Positions 1-8,850 of a stretch of DNA of 64,000 nt are shown one piece after another. Position 1 is the stretch's first letter; each line of letters opens with the position of its first letter. The notes beneath the pieces were generated by a model that had not been told where the DNA came from, made no database searches, and saw only the letters and a program-made list of their open reading frames with translations. This DNA comes from Alistipes montrealensis (GTDB lineage: Bacteria; Bacteroidota; Bacteroidia; Bacteroidales; Rikenellaceae), in assembly GCF_018362775.1 (NCBI RefSeq), contig NZ_JAGYXY010000001.1, forward strand, positions 325,126 to 389,125, in the 5' to 3' direction. The translations under genes were made by a program, and so were the position numbers.

Positions 1-588
1 GACGAACTGGTTCACGATATCGTCGATAGCTTTTTCGTATTCGGCCCCGGAGAAGTTCCGGGCAGCATACTCGGCATAAAACGGCTCGGCCATGTAAAGC
101 CCGTCGAGCCACATCTGACGGGGATAAACCGCTTTGTGCCAGAACCCGCCGTCGGGGTTGCGGGGCTGTCCCTGCAACTGGGCGTAAAGCGTGTCGAGCA
201 CCATTTTATAGCGCGCCTCGCCCGTCCGGTCGTAAAGTTCGAAAAGCGCGCGGCCGGGGCAGACGTGGTCGAGGTTGTATTTCGACCGCTTGTAGGTCAG
301 CACACTTCCGTCGGGTTGCACGATGGTGTCGAAATAACGCGCAGCATAGGCCTGAAACTCGGGATGGTCGTACATCTCTCCGGCATCCGCGATCGCGAGC
401 AGTTCGAGACCGGTCGTATAGTTCCACTTCACCTTTCCGGCGGGGATGCCGTCGAGGTTCGTCGGTGAAGGGTTGCGGGCGATTTCGCTCGCGGCCATGC
501 GGACGGCGAGGGGTTTGCGGGAGTGCGGATTGCAGGCCACCGTGGCGGCGAGCGCACACAGCACAGCAGAAATCAGGAGTCTTTTCAT
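1..588 (-). CDS. GH105/GH88 unsaturated glucuronyl (rhamnogalacturonyl) hydrolase lipoprotein, 3' end cut by window edge
   Basis: An open frame of 196 codons runs from the ATG at 588 off the left edge, so the C-terminal part is missing. The first 19 residues form a lipoprotein signal ending at Cys19 (LAATVAC). The stretch FWHKAVYPRQMWLDGLYMAE matches the GH105/GH88 (YteR-like) active-site region, in which the Asp of WLDGLYMA (Asp162 here) protonates the C4-C5 double bond left by pectate lyases. It would remove unsaturated galacturonic acid from pectin oligosaccharides. The start overlaps the stop of the upstream HTCS gene by 4 bases (ATGA), which implies translational coupling. GH105 is preferred over GH88 because of the pectin context; that choice is inference. 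Confidence 0.85.
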   Translation of the reverse strand, partial: MKRLLISAVLCALAATVACNPHSRKPLAVRMAASEIARNPSPTNLDGIPAGKVKWNYTTGLELLAIADAGEMYDHPEFQAYAARYFDTIVQPDGSVLTYKRSKYNLDHVCPGRALFELYDRTGEARYKMVLDTLYAQLQGQPRNPDGGFWHKAVYPRQMWLDGLYMAEPFYAEYAARNFSGAEYEKAIDDIVNQFV

Positions 589-3500
589 GCGGTCTTGGTA
601 TCTTGGTCTTGTTTCAGGTTATGGGTCTTGAGGTATTCGGCGGGCGACATGTGGTACTGGTCGCGGAAACACCGGCTGAAATAGCCCGGATCGGAGAACC
701 CCACCTTGTAAGCCACCTCCGACACGGAGAACTGGCCCGTGCGCAGCAGCAGTTTCGATTTGGTGATGCGGTACTCCTTGATCAGTTCGACGGGCGACTT
801 GCCCGTGAGGCTCTTGAGTTTGTTGTACATCGTCGTACGCCCCAGCCCGAGGTGCGAAGCCAGTTGGTCGATCGTGAGTTCCGAATTTTCGATATTCTCG
901 CCCAGCCACGCCATCACGTTCTTCATAAACTCCTCGTCGCGGTCCGTGACGACGACATCCTCGACCGCCAGTTCGACGACTTTGTTCCGGGCCGACTGCG
1001 AAGAGAACTTCTCGAAGAGTTTGCGCCGCTGGGTCAGCAGGTTGTCGATGCGCGCCAGCAGCAGTTCGATGCTGAACGGCTTGGTGATATACCCGTCGGC
1101 GCCGAACTCCATGGCCTTCACCCTGTCGTCGGGCGAGTGCCGTGCCGTCAGCATCACGATCGGAATATGGCTCATCGTGAAGTCGTGGCGCACCTTGTCG
1201 ATCAGCTCGATGCCGTCCATGCGGGGCATCATCAGGTCGGTGATGACGATGTCGGGCATCTCGCTGCGGATCTTTTCGAGCGCCTCGACGCCATCGTCGG
1301 CCTCAACGACGTAATAAGTATCTATCAGGCTGTTGTACATGAAGATGCGCAGCTCGCGGTTATCCTCGACCAAGAGGATTTTCTGCGCATCCTTCGGCGG
1401 CAGGACATCGACGCGGCGCTGGCTGTCGACAGGCGTGAAGTCGCTGACCATATAGTCGTTGCGACGTTCGCCCTCCCGGGTTCCCGCCCCGGTGAAATCG
1501 ATCTGCTCCATGCCGAAATGGGCGTTGCCGAGTTTAAGCCTCACGGTGAAGGCCGAGCCTTCGCCCGGGCGGCTGTCGACCACAATTTCGCCGTGGTGCA
1601 GGGCCACGATGTCGCGGCACAGCGAAAGTCCGATACCCGAGCCCTTCATATTGCTGTCCACGGCGCGCGAAGCCTGCGCGAAGCGTTCGAAAATAACCCC
1701 CTGTTTGTCCTTGGGGATGCCGATACCCGTGTCGCGGACCGTGAGCGTCACGCACTCCTCCTCTTCGCGCAGCGAAAGTATTACTTCAATTCGCCCGCCG
1801 TTGGGTGTGAATTTCAAGGCGTTGGATAACAAGTTATAAACCACGCTCTCCATGCGTTCGATATCGACCCACACCAGCACCGAGCGGCGCGAGACGGTGA
1901 ACAGCAGTTCGATCCTGCGCTCGGAGGCCATTTCGCGGAAATCGTCGAGGGCGTCCTCGACCAGCGGTACGAGGTCCACGCGCGAGATTTTCAGCTCCAT
2001 TTTGTTCTTCACGATCTTGCGGAAGTCCAGCAACTGGTTGATCAGCGTCAGCATGCGTTTGGCGTTGCGGTGGGCCAGCGTGAGGCTGTTTTCGCCGCGC
2101 GGCGTCAGGCAGTCGTGCTTCTTCACATCCTCGATGCCGCCGAGAATCAGCGTGAGCGGCGTACGCAGTTCGTGCGAAATATTGGTAAAGAAACGCAGTT
2201 TGAGGTCGGTCATGTTCTGCTCGACACTCGCTTCGCGGCGGATGCGCATGACCGAACCGGCAATGCGGAAAGCGACGACCGTCACAACCAGCGCCAGCAG
2301 GACGTAGAGGGTCTTAGCCCACCAGGTAAGCCAGGGGGGGGGTAACACCTCGACCCCGATCGTAATTCCCTCGTCGGCGGCATCGGCATTGCCGACGAAC
2401 GCCTTGACATGGAACTTGTAATCGCCGATCGGCACGTTGGAGTAAGCCGCCCGGTTGGTCGTTCCCGAAATATTCCAGTCCTTGTCGTAGCCTTCGAGTT
2501 TGTACATATACCCCACTACGTGCTGGATCGCGAAATTCAGGGAGGCGAACTCCATGCGGAAATTCGAGAAATTATAAGGCAACACGATGCGGTCGGCCTC
2601 GGTCACCGACTCCGCGAGCGGCGAACGACGGCCTGCAACGACGGGAACGTTGCGCACGTCGAGGCCCGTAAAACGCAGGTCGTAGTCGATCTTCGCAGCG
2701 CGAACCTCGTCGGGATTGAAGCGGTAAAGCTGGCGGCCGCTGCCGAAAAACACATCGCCGCGGGGCGAGGTGAGCGCCGTAGCCTCGCTGAAAACCGCAT
2801 TGCGCATGTTGTCGTAGAGGTAATAATTCGAGAATATCTCGCGGCGGGGATCGAACCGCGACACGGCATTGTGGGTCGAAACCCACAAATCGCCCTGCTT
2901 GTCCTCGGTCAGGGCCATGCAGATATTGCTGGCCAGCCCCGAGGATTTGTCATAGCACCGGAACCACGGCGCACCGTCGGCGTCGTAGCCTTCGATCCGG
3001 TTCAGGCCGCCGCCGAAAGTAGCCAGCCAGATGCGCCCTTCGGAGTCCTTGAGCATGTGGATGATATCGTTGTTGCCCAGCGACTTCGCATCGCCCGGAA
3101 TCTTCTGCATCAGCCGGAAGTGCATCAGTTTGGCGCTGGCCCCCGGATCGAAAACCAGCAGTCCGTCGACCGTGGCGGCGAACATCCGGTCCGGACGGTC
3201 GTAAAGCAGCCACCGCACGCGCCCCGCCTCGTCGAGCGGATAGTGCGCCATCATGTTTCCGGCATGGATGAAGCGGCTTCCGGCAGGGTCTTCCAGCAGG
3301 TTGATGCCCCCGCCGTAGGTCGCCACCCAGATACGGCCCGCGCCATCCTCCTCGACACAGTAAATCTGGTCGTCGCTGAGCGAATAGGCGTCCGTGTCGG
3401 AGTGTGCGAAATGCGAGACTCGATAACCGCTGCCCTCGGGCGTCAGACGGTAAAGTCCTTCGCCCTTGGTCCCGACCCAGATATTGCCCGAAGAGTCCTC

Positions 3501-4970
3501 CTTCAGGGCGTAAATCATTCCGGTCCCACGCCGGCCCTGCGCCGGAAGCGTATAGACGGGTTTGTTCGCCCCGTCGAAAGCGATCAGGTCGCCGTCGCGC
3601 GTACCGACCCACATCCGCCCCCGGTTGTCGGTCATCAAGGCGCGGATTTCGCCCGAAAGCGGGTCCGGGGATTTCGAGTCGAGCGTGAACACCTCGGCGG
3701 GCTGGCGCAGCAACACCGCCTTGCGCAGGCCGCGCTCGTTGTAGGTCGAGAGCCACAGCACGTCGTCATGCACGTCGAAGCGCACGACGGCATTGGTCAT
3801 CTGGCAGTTCGGCTGCTTGGGATCGTTGTAAAAGGGTTCCACCGTATCGCGCTCGCGGTCGTAATAACCGAAGCCCCAGTTATTCATCTTAACCCACAGC
3901 AGGCCGCCGCCTTCGGCGATCTTGGTGATCGTGTCGACGTTGTAGGAGACCGTGTAAGGCTCCTGCTCAAAATGCTTGTAGTCGTCCGTCGAGGGATTGT
4001 AACGCGTGATGCCCGTCTCGGCCGAGGTCACCCACACGATGCCGTGGGAGTCGGCCGCAAGATTGCGGATGCGGTGCGGGCGCGCCCCTTTGGGATCGAG
4101 CCGCGCGAGACGGTCGCCACTGACACGGAAGAGTTCGCCCGAACGGCTGCCGGCGTAGACCGTACGCCGCACCGTGTCGGCGACAAGGGCCGTCAGCGGA
4201 GCCGCACCGCCCGGCAGGCGGTCGACCCTGCCGTCCTGTTTCCCGACGCGGATCACCTCGCCGGGGGTGGCGCAGTAGACAGATTCGGCATCGGCCGTAA
4301 AGGCAAAGGCCGGGGCCGCGGTTTCGCAGAGCGTACGGGCCGCGGCAATCCCCGCGGCAATGTAGTTCAACTGCCCGTCATCAGCGCCGATCCAGACACC
4401 GTCGCGGTCGTCGACATACATCGCCGCAACGTCGCCGCCCAGCACCGGAGCGTCGAAAAAGGCATCGACGCGCACGGAGGAAGCATCGGCCGCATCGGTG
4501 AAGCGGGCTACGCCCAGCCCCGCGATGGCGACCCACGTACCGCCATTGCTGTCGTGCAGGCAGTGCGTCATGCGGTAATGCTTCGAATCGACGCCGTCGA
4601 TGAGCGACACCACGTCTTCGAACTGCTCCGTATAGCGGTTCAGGCGGTAGACGTGGAGGTTGTAGGTCGTAAACCAGAGGTGGCCGTTCGAATCTTCGCT
4701 CACCGCGACGAAGCGGTGGTGCGAGAGGGGCGAAAAATCGCCCGGCGTGGTGCTGAAATTCTTGAAGGTATATCCGTCGAAACGACTGACGCCGTACCAC
4801 GTGCAGACCCACACGAAACCGCGCGAATCGGTGTAGATGTCGGCGATACGGTCGTGCGTCATCCCGTCCAGCGTGGAGTAGGTCTGGAAAATACACTGCG
4901 GGGGCGACGTTCGGGAAAATCCCGGAACGGCGAGGGCGAGCAGCAATAGAGTCAGTAGCAGTCGTTTCAT
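585..4970 (-). CDS. Hybrid two-component system sensor/regulator (HTCS), 1461 aa
   Basis: This single-protein signalling system senses a glycan fragment in the periplasm and activates the local degradation genes. Order: signal peptide (MKRLLLTLLLLALAVPGFS), about 700 residues of two-component-regulator beta-propeller repeats (many WVGT/WLAT-type strands), a Y_Y_Y domain, one membrane helix (LYVLLALVVTVVAF), a HisKA/HATPase_c kinase with His933 in NISHELRTPL and the G1 box DTGIGIP, a receiver domain with phospho-acceptor Asp1245 (ITDLMMP), and a C-terminal AraC-type HTH (about residues 1355-1461). A longer ATG at 5021 exists, but 4970 places the signal peptide at the N-terminus. It sits between pectinase genes, so a pectic oligosaccharide ligand is likely (inference). 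Confidence 0.95.
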   Translation of the reverse strand: MKRLLLTLLLLALAVPGFSRTSPPQCIFQTYSTLDGMTHDRIADIYTDSRGFVWVCTWYGVSRFDGYTFKNFSTTPGDFSPLSHHRFVAVSEDSNGHLWFTTYNLHVYRLNRYTEQFEDVVSLIDGVDSKHYRMTHCLHDSNGGTWVAIAGLGVARFTDAADASSVRVDAFFDAPVLGGDVAAMYVDDRDGVWIGADDGQLNYIAAGIAAARTLCETAAPAFAFTADAESVYCATPGEVIRVGKQDGRVDRLPGGAAPLTALVADTVRRTVYAGSRSGELFRVSGDRLARLDPKGARPHRIRNLAADSHGIVWVTSAETGITRYNPSTDDYKHFEQEPYTVSYNVDTITKIAEGGGLLWVKMNNWGFGYYDRERDTVEPFYNDPKQPNCQMTNAVVRFDVHDDVLWLSTYNERGLRKAVLLRQPAEVFTLDSKSPDPLSGEIRALMTDNRGRMWVGTRDGDLIAFDGANKPVYTLPAQGRRGTGMIYALKEDSSGNIWVGTKGEGLYRLTPEGSGYRVSHFAHSDTDAYSLSDDQIYCVEEDGAGRIWVATYGGGINLLEDPAGSRFIHAGNMMAHYPLDEAGRVRWLLYDRPDRMFAATVDGLLVFDPGASAKLMHFRLMQKIPGDAKSLGNNDIIHMLKDSEGRIWLATFGGGLNRIEGYDADGAPWFRCYDKSSGLASNICMALTEDKQGDLWVSTHNAVSRFDPRREIFSNYYLYDNMRNAVFSEATALTSPRGDVFFGSGRQLYRFNPDEVRAAKIDYDLRFTGLDVRNVPVVAGRRSPLAESVTEADRIVLPYNFSNFRMEFASLNFAIQHVVGYMYKLEGYDKDWNISGTTNRAAYSNVPIGDYKFHVKAFVGNADAADEGITIGVEVLPPPWLTWWAKTLYVLLALVVTVVAFRIAGSVMRIRREASVEQNMTDLKLRFFTNISHELRTPLTLILGGIEDVKKHDCLTPRGENSLTLAHRNAKRMLTLINQLLDFRKIVKNKMELKISRVDLVPLVEDALDDFREMASERRIELLFTVSRRSVLVWVDIERMESVVYNLLSNALKFTPNGGRIEVILSLREEEECVTLTVRDTGIGIPKDKQGVIFERFAQASRAVDSNMKGSGIGLSLCRDIVALHHGEIVVDSRPGEGSAFTVRLKLGNAHFGMEQIDFTGAGTREGERRNDYMVSDFTPVDSQRRVDVLPPKDAQKILLVEDNRELRIFMYNSLIDTYYVVEADDGVEALEKIRSEMPDIVITDLMMPRMDGIELIDKVRHDFTMSHIPIVMLTARHSPDDRVKAMEFGADGYITKPFSIELLLARIDNLLTQRRKLFEKFSSQSARNKVVELAVEDVVVTDRDEEFMKNVMAWLGENIENSELTIDQLASHLGLGRTTMYNKLKSLTGKSPVELIKEYRITKSKLLLRTGQFSVSEVAYKVGFSDPGYFSRCFRDQYHMSPAEYLKTHNLKQDQDTKTA

Positions 4971-5024
4971 GGTTATTAACAATTCCGATCGCAGTAAATA
5001 TACAAAAAAATCGGATTCCAAAGT

Positions 5025-6647
5025 CTATTTTTCAAAGGCCTCAAGCGCCTGCCGGGCTTCTTTTCCGGTCAGTTGCCGCGACCACCCGACACGGCTCCGG
5101 GGTGCGGCTCCGGGACCTTCGGAGTGATATTCAGCATAAAATGCAGTCCGCCGGGCCTGCGGTCTGGACCAGTCGTGCCACCCTTCGGGAACAATGTGCG
5201 CTCCCAAATAGCACTCAACAAAAACGGTCTGCGCATAATCGCGCCACGGACGGCCCAGCCAGCAGCGCGTAACTCCCTCGGCGGCGGTCAGGCGGCACTC
5301 CACGAAAATCAGCCCGCACGGCTGCCCGCGGCAGGTCGAGGCAGCCGTCACGTAGGAATCGGCCTTCGAGCGGATTTCGCAGCGGCGGAACAGGGCCGCG
5401 GCCGAACCGAAAATGAAGTCGGTCGTCCCCTCGACATAGCAGTCGTCGAAGCGGATATGCGCATTCTCCGTGACGGTCTGCCCGTCGCGGTTGCCCGCGC
5501 CGTAGAGGTAGAGCGTATCCTGGTTACCCAAAAAGCGGCAGCCGATGAAATGCAGGCCGGTCCCGAGGCACTGCACGGCAACGGCCTGCCCCACCGGTCC
5601 GGCGGCATTTTCGAACGTCAGGTTGCGCACCGTCCAGCCGTCGCCGCCAAAATAGACGGTCGAAGAGCCGGAAGTACCCAGCGGATGCCCGGTTGCGCCG
5701 ACTCTCGCGGCGTAGTCGTCCCACGTGACCGTCACGTCGCCGCGCCCTTCCAGAACGACGTTGCGTTTGGACGCAGAGATGGAGATTTTCTCCCGGTAGA
5801 CACCTCCGCAGACCGTAATACGGGTCGTATCGCGGCAGAAATCGGGAACGGCCGCCACAGCCTCGGCCAGCGTGAAAAAGTCGCCCGAACCGTCCTGCGC
5901 AACCACGAAGTCGGCGTCGACGAGGCGTCGGCCCAGTTCCGGAACCGCCTCCGGAAGCTGCCCGGCAATCATCCGCGCCACGGCGCGCGCTCCGCGCACA
6001 TTGAGGTGGGTGTTATCCGTACGGCCGTCGGGCCAGCGTGGATTAGTCCCGGGGTCGACCCACATGTAATACGCCTTCGAGCGCTCGTCACCCAGCGACG
6101 AAACCCACGCGCGGGTCAACCGCCCGGCGTCAATCAGCGGCGCACGCTCCTCAGCGGCCACACGACGCACGGCGGCGGCGTAAAGTCCGTGGGTGTCGAC
6201 GAGCACGCCGTCGGTAAAACGGCGCCGGACAATGGGCGTCAGCAACACCGGGATACCCCCCTTTTCACGCGTCTCGCACACATAGCGGCGCAGGTTTTCG
6301 GCATACTGCTCCGAAGAGGCGTAGCGGGTCGAATCGTTCTGCTTCTGGTCGTTGTGCCCGAACTGGATAAAGACGTAATCGCCCGGCTGCAATTTGTCAT
6401 AAACGGCCGCCCAGCGCCCTTCGTCGCGGAACGATTTGGTCGAACGTCCGTTCGCAGCGTGGTTCTCCACCCCAACCGACGCGTCGAACAGCGGTTGGAA
6501 CATGTGTCCCCAGCCCCGCTCGGGATTCTGCTTCGCAAGGTCCTTGGTGGCGCACGTCGAGTCGCCGACGAGGTAGACACGCAGAGTCTGCCCGCAAACA
6601 AATGCAGACGACAGTATACATAGTATCAACAGGAGAACTCTTTTCAT
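5025..6647 (-). CDS. Bifunctional pectin esterase: SGNH rhamnogalacturonan acetylesterase (CE12-like) fused to pectin methylesterase (CE8)
   Basis: Signal peptide residues 1-19, then two enzymes in one chain. The N-terminal half is an SGNH hydrolase of the rhamnogalacturonan acetylesterase type: nucleophile block LVGDST (Ser30), Gly block NHAANGRST, Asn block FGHND and the DNTHLN His block. The C-terminal half (from about residue 245) is a CE8 pectin methylesterase beta-helix with GQAVAVQ, GNQDTLY, DFIFGSA (catalytic Asp) and LGRPWRD. It would remove acetyl and methyl groups so that GH28 and PL1 can reach the polygalacturonan. An ATG at 6656 three codons upstream is possible, but MKRVLLL at 6647 is the better signal-peptide start. 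It lies 54 bases before the HTCS start. Confidence 0.93.
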   Translation of the reverse strand: MKRVLLLILCILSSAFVCGQTLRVYLVGDSTCATKDLAKQNPERGWGHMFQPLFDASVGVENHAANGRSTKSFRDEGRWAAVYDKLQPGDYVFIQFGHNDQKQNDSTRYASSEQYAENLRRYVCETREKGGIPVLLTPIVRRRFTDGVLVDTHGLYAAAVRRVAAEERAPLIDAGRLTRAWVSSLGDERSKAYYMWVDPGTNPRWPDGRTDNTHLNVRGARAVARMIAGQLPEAVPELGRRLVDADFVVAQDGSGDFFTLAEAVAAVPDFCRDTTRITVCGGVYREKISISASKRNVVLEGRGDVTVTWDDYAARVGATGHPLGTSGSSTVYFGGDGWTVRNLTFENAAGPVGQAVAVQCLGTGLHFIGCRFLGNQDTLYLYGAGNRDGQTVTENAHIRFDDCYVEGTTDFIFGSAAALFRRCEIRSKADSYVTAASTCRGQPCGLIFVECRLTAAEGVTRCWLGRPWRDYAQTVFVECYLGAHIVPEGWHDWSRPQARRTAFYAEYHSEGPGAAPRSRVGWSRQLTGKEARQALEAFEK

Positions 6648-6710
6648 CTCAAGCATCGGTTTAAACGACAGGGCGGGAGGCTGCGCAACCTCCCGCCGAA
6701 TCGGGTCAAC

Positions 6711-8843
6711 TTATTGCAAGGCAGTATAGGAACCGCCCTTCACCTGCGAGGCTGCGATCTCCTTGACCAAATAATGGAAGTAAACTTCGATATTGGAATA
6801 GACCTTCTGCGGGTCGAGCGTCGTAGCTGCGGCATCGGAAGCGTCTTTCGGATCGAGACCGAGCAGGGTCTCATAGTAGTCGGGAATGCCGTCGCCGTCG
6901 GTGTCGACCGAAGCGCGCGCGATCTGGTCGGAGGTCGCCTTGAGTTCGGGCCAGCCGCCCACGGCGCTCTGCGAGTCGATCAAACCGCCCGTCGAGCCGT
7001 TGCCGCCGTCCGGGAATGTCGCTTTGCCGCTGCGGGCGTCGGTCTCGGCCCGTTTGTCGACGGCATCGCGGCTGAGCGAGGCTCCGGCATAAGTCACCAC
7101 CGACTCGAAAGCCTCGGCGGCCGTATGCGTCGTGGTATAGCAGACCGTCACGTCGCCCGCCTTGATCGGGAGCGGCGCGGAAAGACGCCCGGCCGTGGTC
7201 GAGGGATCGTTGCCCTGCGGATGGAAATAAACGCCCGCCCAGTTGTCAGCGTTGATTGCCGACGCATAGCTTCCGGCATGGTAGTTCCCGGACATATAGA
7301 GCCGGGGATAAGCCGAACCCACATTCGAATCGGAGTTATGCCAGTAAGCGTCGACGAAATACTTCTTCTCCTTCGAAGCCGGACCCGGTTTGTAATAGTT
7401 GTTCACGATATTGAACGAGCCGTCCTCGCCGCCGTAGGTCGAATTGCTGCCCCAGTTGTAGATCACGTTGTTCCGGTAATCGACATTGCCGCGATGCGTC
7501 GCGAGGTAGTTCCCGTAAATCCCCGGATGGTCGATGCGGGCGTTGCGGCTGTCGTGGTTGGCCAGCATGTTGTGATGGAACGAAGCGTTCTTGCCGCCCC
7601 AGATGCCGCCGTAGCCGTGCTCGCCCTTGCCGTGCGCCGACTTACGCAGGCTCTCGGTCAAGAGACACCACTGCATCGTGAAATTCTGATTGGCATAGAA
7701 CGACGCACACTCGTCGATCGACCACGACATCGAGCAATGGTCGAGGATGATATTCGAATGGTAACGGCCCCAGATGGTGTCCGATCCGTCGGAAAGATTG
7801 CCGCCCTTGTTCAGGTCGCCCAGGCGGAAACGCACATAACGGACGATCACATTGTCGGCATCGATCACGACCGTTCCGCCGCTCACGCAGATGCCGTCGC
7901 CGGGAGCGGTCTGACCGGCAACGGTCAGGTTTCCGTTTTTGATGCGCAGGTCGCTGAGCAACTCGATCGTACCTGCCACGTCGAAGACGATGATGCGTTT
8001 GCCCGACGCTTCGGCGGCGGCACGGAACGAGCCCGCGCCCGAATTATTGAGGTTGGTCACGTGGTAAATCTTTCCGCCGCGGCCTCCGGTCGTATACATG
8101 CCGCCGCCCTCGGCGCCGGGGAAAGCACGCAGCACGCCGTCGTTCTCGTTAGCCAGGGGAAGCCCCAGGTCCACACCCGGATCGACGGGCGCACGGTCGG
8201 TCGTAAAGGCGACCGCTTCGGAATAGGACGAATCGTCGCCGTCCTCGCCAGCCACGGCCTTCACGCGGAAACGATAGGTGGTATTGGCCGAAAGTTCCGT
8301 AAGGGCGACGGTCGTCCGGGGCGTCTCGCCGCTCCGCAGTGCGGTTTCGGCATCCCCTTCGTAGAGTTCATACGCATAGTTCTCGGCTCCGACAACCGTC
8401 GTCCAGGAGAGCGTCGCAGCATTGTCCGATTTCTCGACGAGCCGCGCGGCAGGAGTTCCGAGCATGTCGCCCGAAAAAACCACGAAATCGGAAAATTCCG
8501 AGTCCTGCCACTCCACCGAACCGATAGGCGCGGTGGCATGAACGCGGAAACGATAGGCAACGCCCGACTCCATTTCGAAGCGCTGCGACCCGAGGCGCGT
8601 CGTAGCCGACTGCAAGGGCGCGGCAGCGTCGCCGGCATAAAGTTCGAAAGTGAAGCGCACGGCCTCGACGGCCTCGGAGATGCTCCAGCGTACGGTGGCC
8701 GTCTGGTTCGAAACCGCTACAACGACATCGGGCACGGGAAGGGTTTTCACGTCGGGAGCCGCCTCCGTAGAGTCATCGCCGCAAGCGACGACAAGGGCCA
8801 GGATCCCGAACAGCAAAAAGAAATTATTACGAATCATTATCAT
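6711..8843 (-). CDS. PL1-family pectate lyase lipoprotein with fibronectin type III domains
   Basis: This surface or periplasmic lyase cleaves polygalacturonan by beta-elimination. The first 21 residues are a lipoprotein signal with lipobox LVVAC followed by GDD, an acidic tail often linked to surface export. Two FN3-like domains (roughly residues 35-120 and 130-215) precede the right-handed beta-helix, which opens with AFPGAEGGGMYTTGGRGGKI. The helix contains DHCSMSWSIDE and HHNMLANHDSRNARID, typical of Bacteroidota PL1 lyases. A DTDGDGIPDYYE calcium loop lies near the C-terminus. The ATG at 8843 (7 bases after the GH28 stop) is preferred to 8867, which would overlap that gene and delay the signal peptide. 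Confidence 0.9.
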   Translation of the reverse strand: MIMIRNNFFLLFGILALVVACGDDSTEAAPDVKTLPVPDVVVAVSNQTATVRWSISEAVEAVRFTFELYAGDAAAPLQSATTRLGSQRFEMESGVAYRFRVHATAPIGSVEWQDSEFSDFVVFSGDMLGTPAARLVEKSDNAATLSWTTVVGAENYAYELYEGDAETALRSGETPRTTVALTELSANTTYRFRVKAVAGEDGDDSSYSEAVAFTTDRAPVDPGVDLGLPLANENDGVLRAFPGAEGGGMYTTGGRGGKIYHVTNLNNSGAGSFRAAAEASGKRIIVFDVAGTIELLSDLRIKNGNLTVAGQTAPGDGICVSGGTVVIDADNVIVRYVRFRLGDLNKGGNLSDGSDTIWGRYHSNIILDHCSMSWSIDECASFYANQNFTMQWCLLTESLRKSAHGKGEHGYGGIWGGKNASFHHNMLANHDSRNARIDHPGIYGNYLATHRGNVDYRNNVIYNWGSNSTYGGEDGSFNIVNNYYKPGPASKEKKYFVDAYWHNSDSNVGSAYPRLYMSGNYHAGSYASAINADNWAGVYFHPQGNDPSTTAGRLSAPLPIKAGDVTVCYTTTHTAAEAFESVVTYAGASLSRDAVDKRAETDARSGKATFPDGGNGSTGGLIDSQSAVGGWPELKATSDQIARASVDTDGDGIPDYYETLLGLDPKDASDAAATTLDPQKVYSNIEVYFHYLVKEIAASQVKGGSYTALQ

Positions 8844-8850
8844 GGCTTGT

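Noticed and set aside
2409..4949. 846-codon plus-strand frame
   Set aside because: Antisense to the HTCS beta-propeller region; no start signal or family features.
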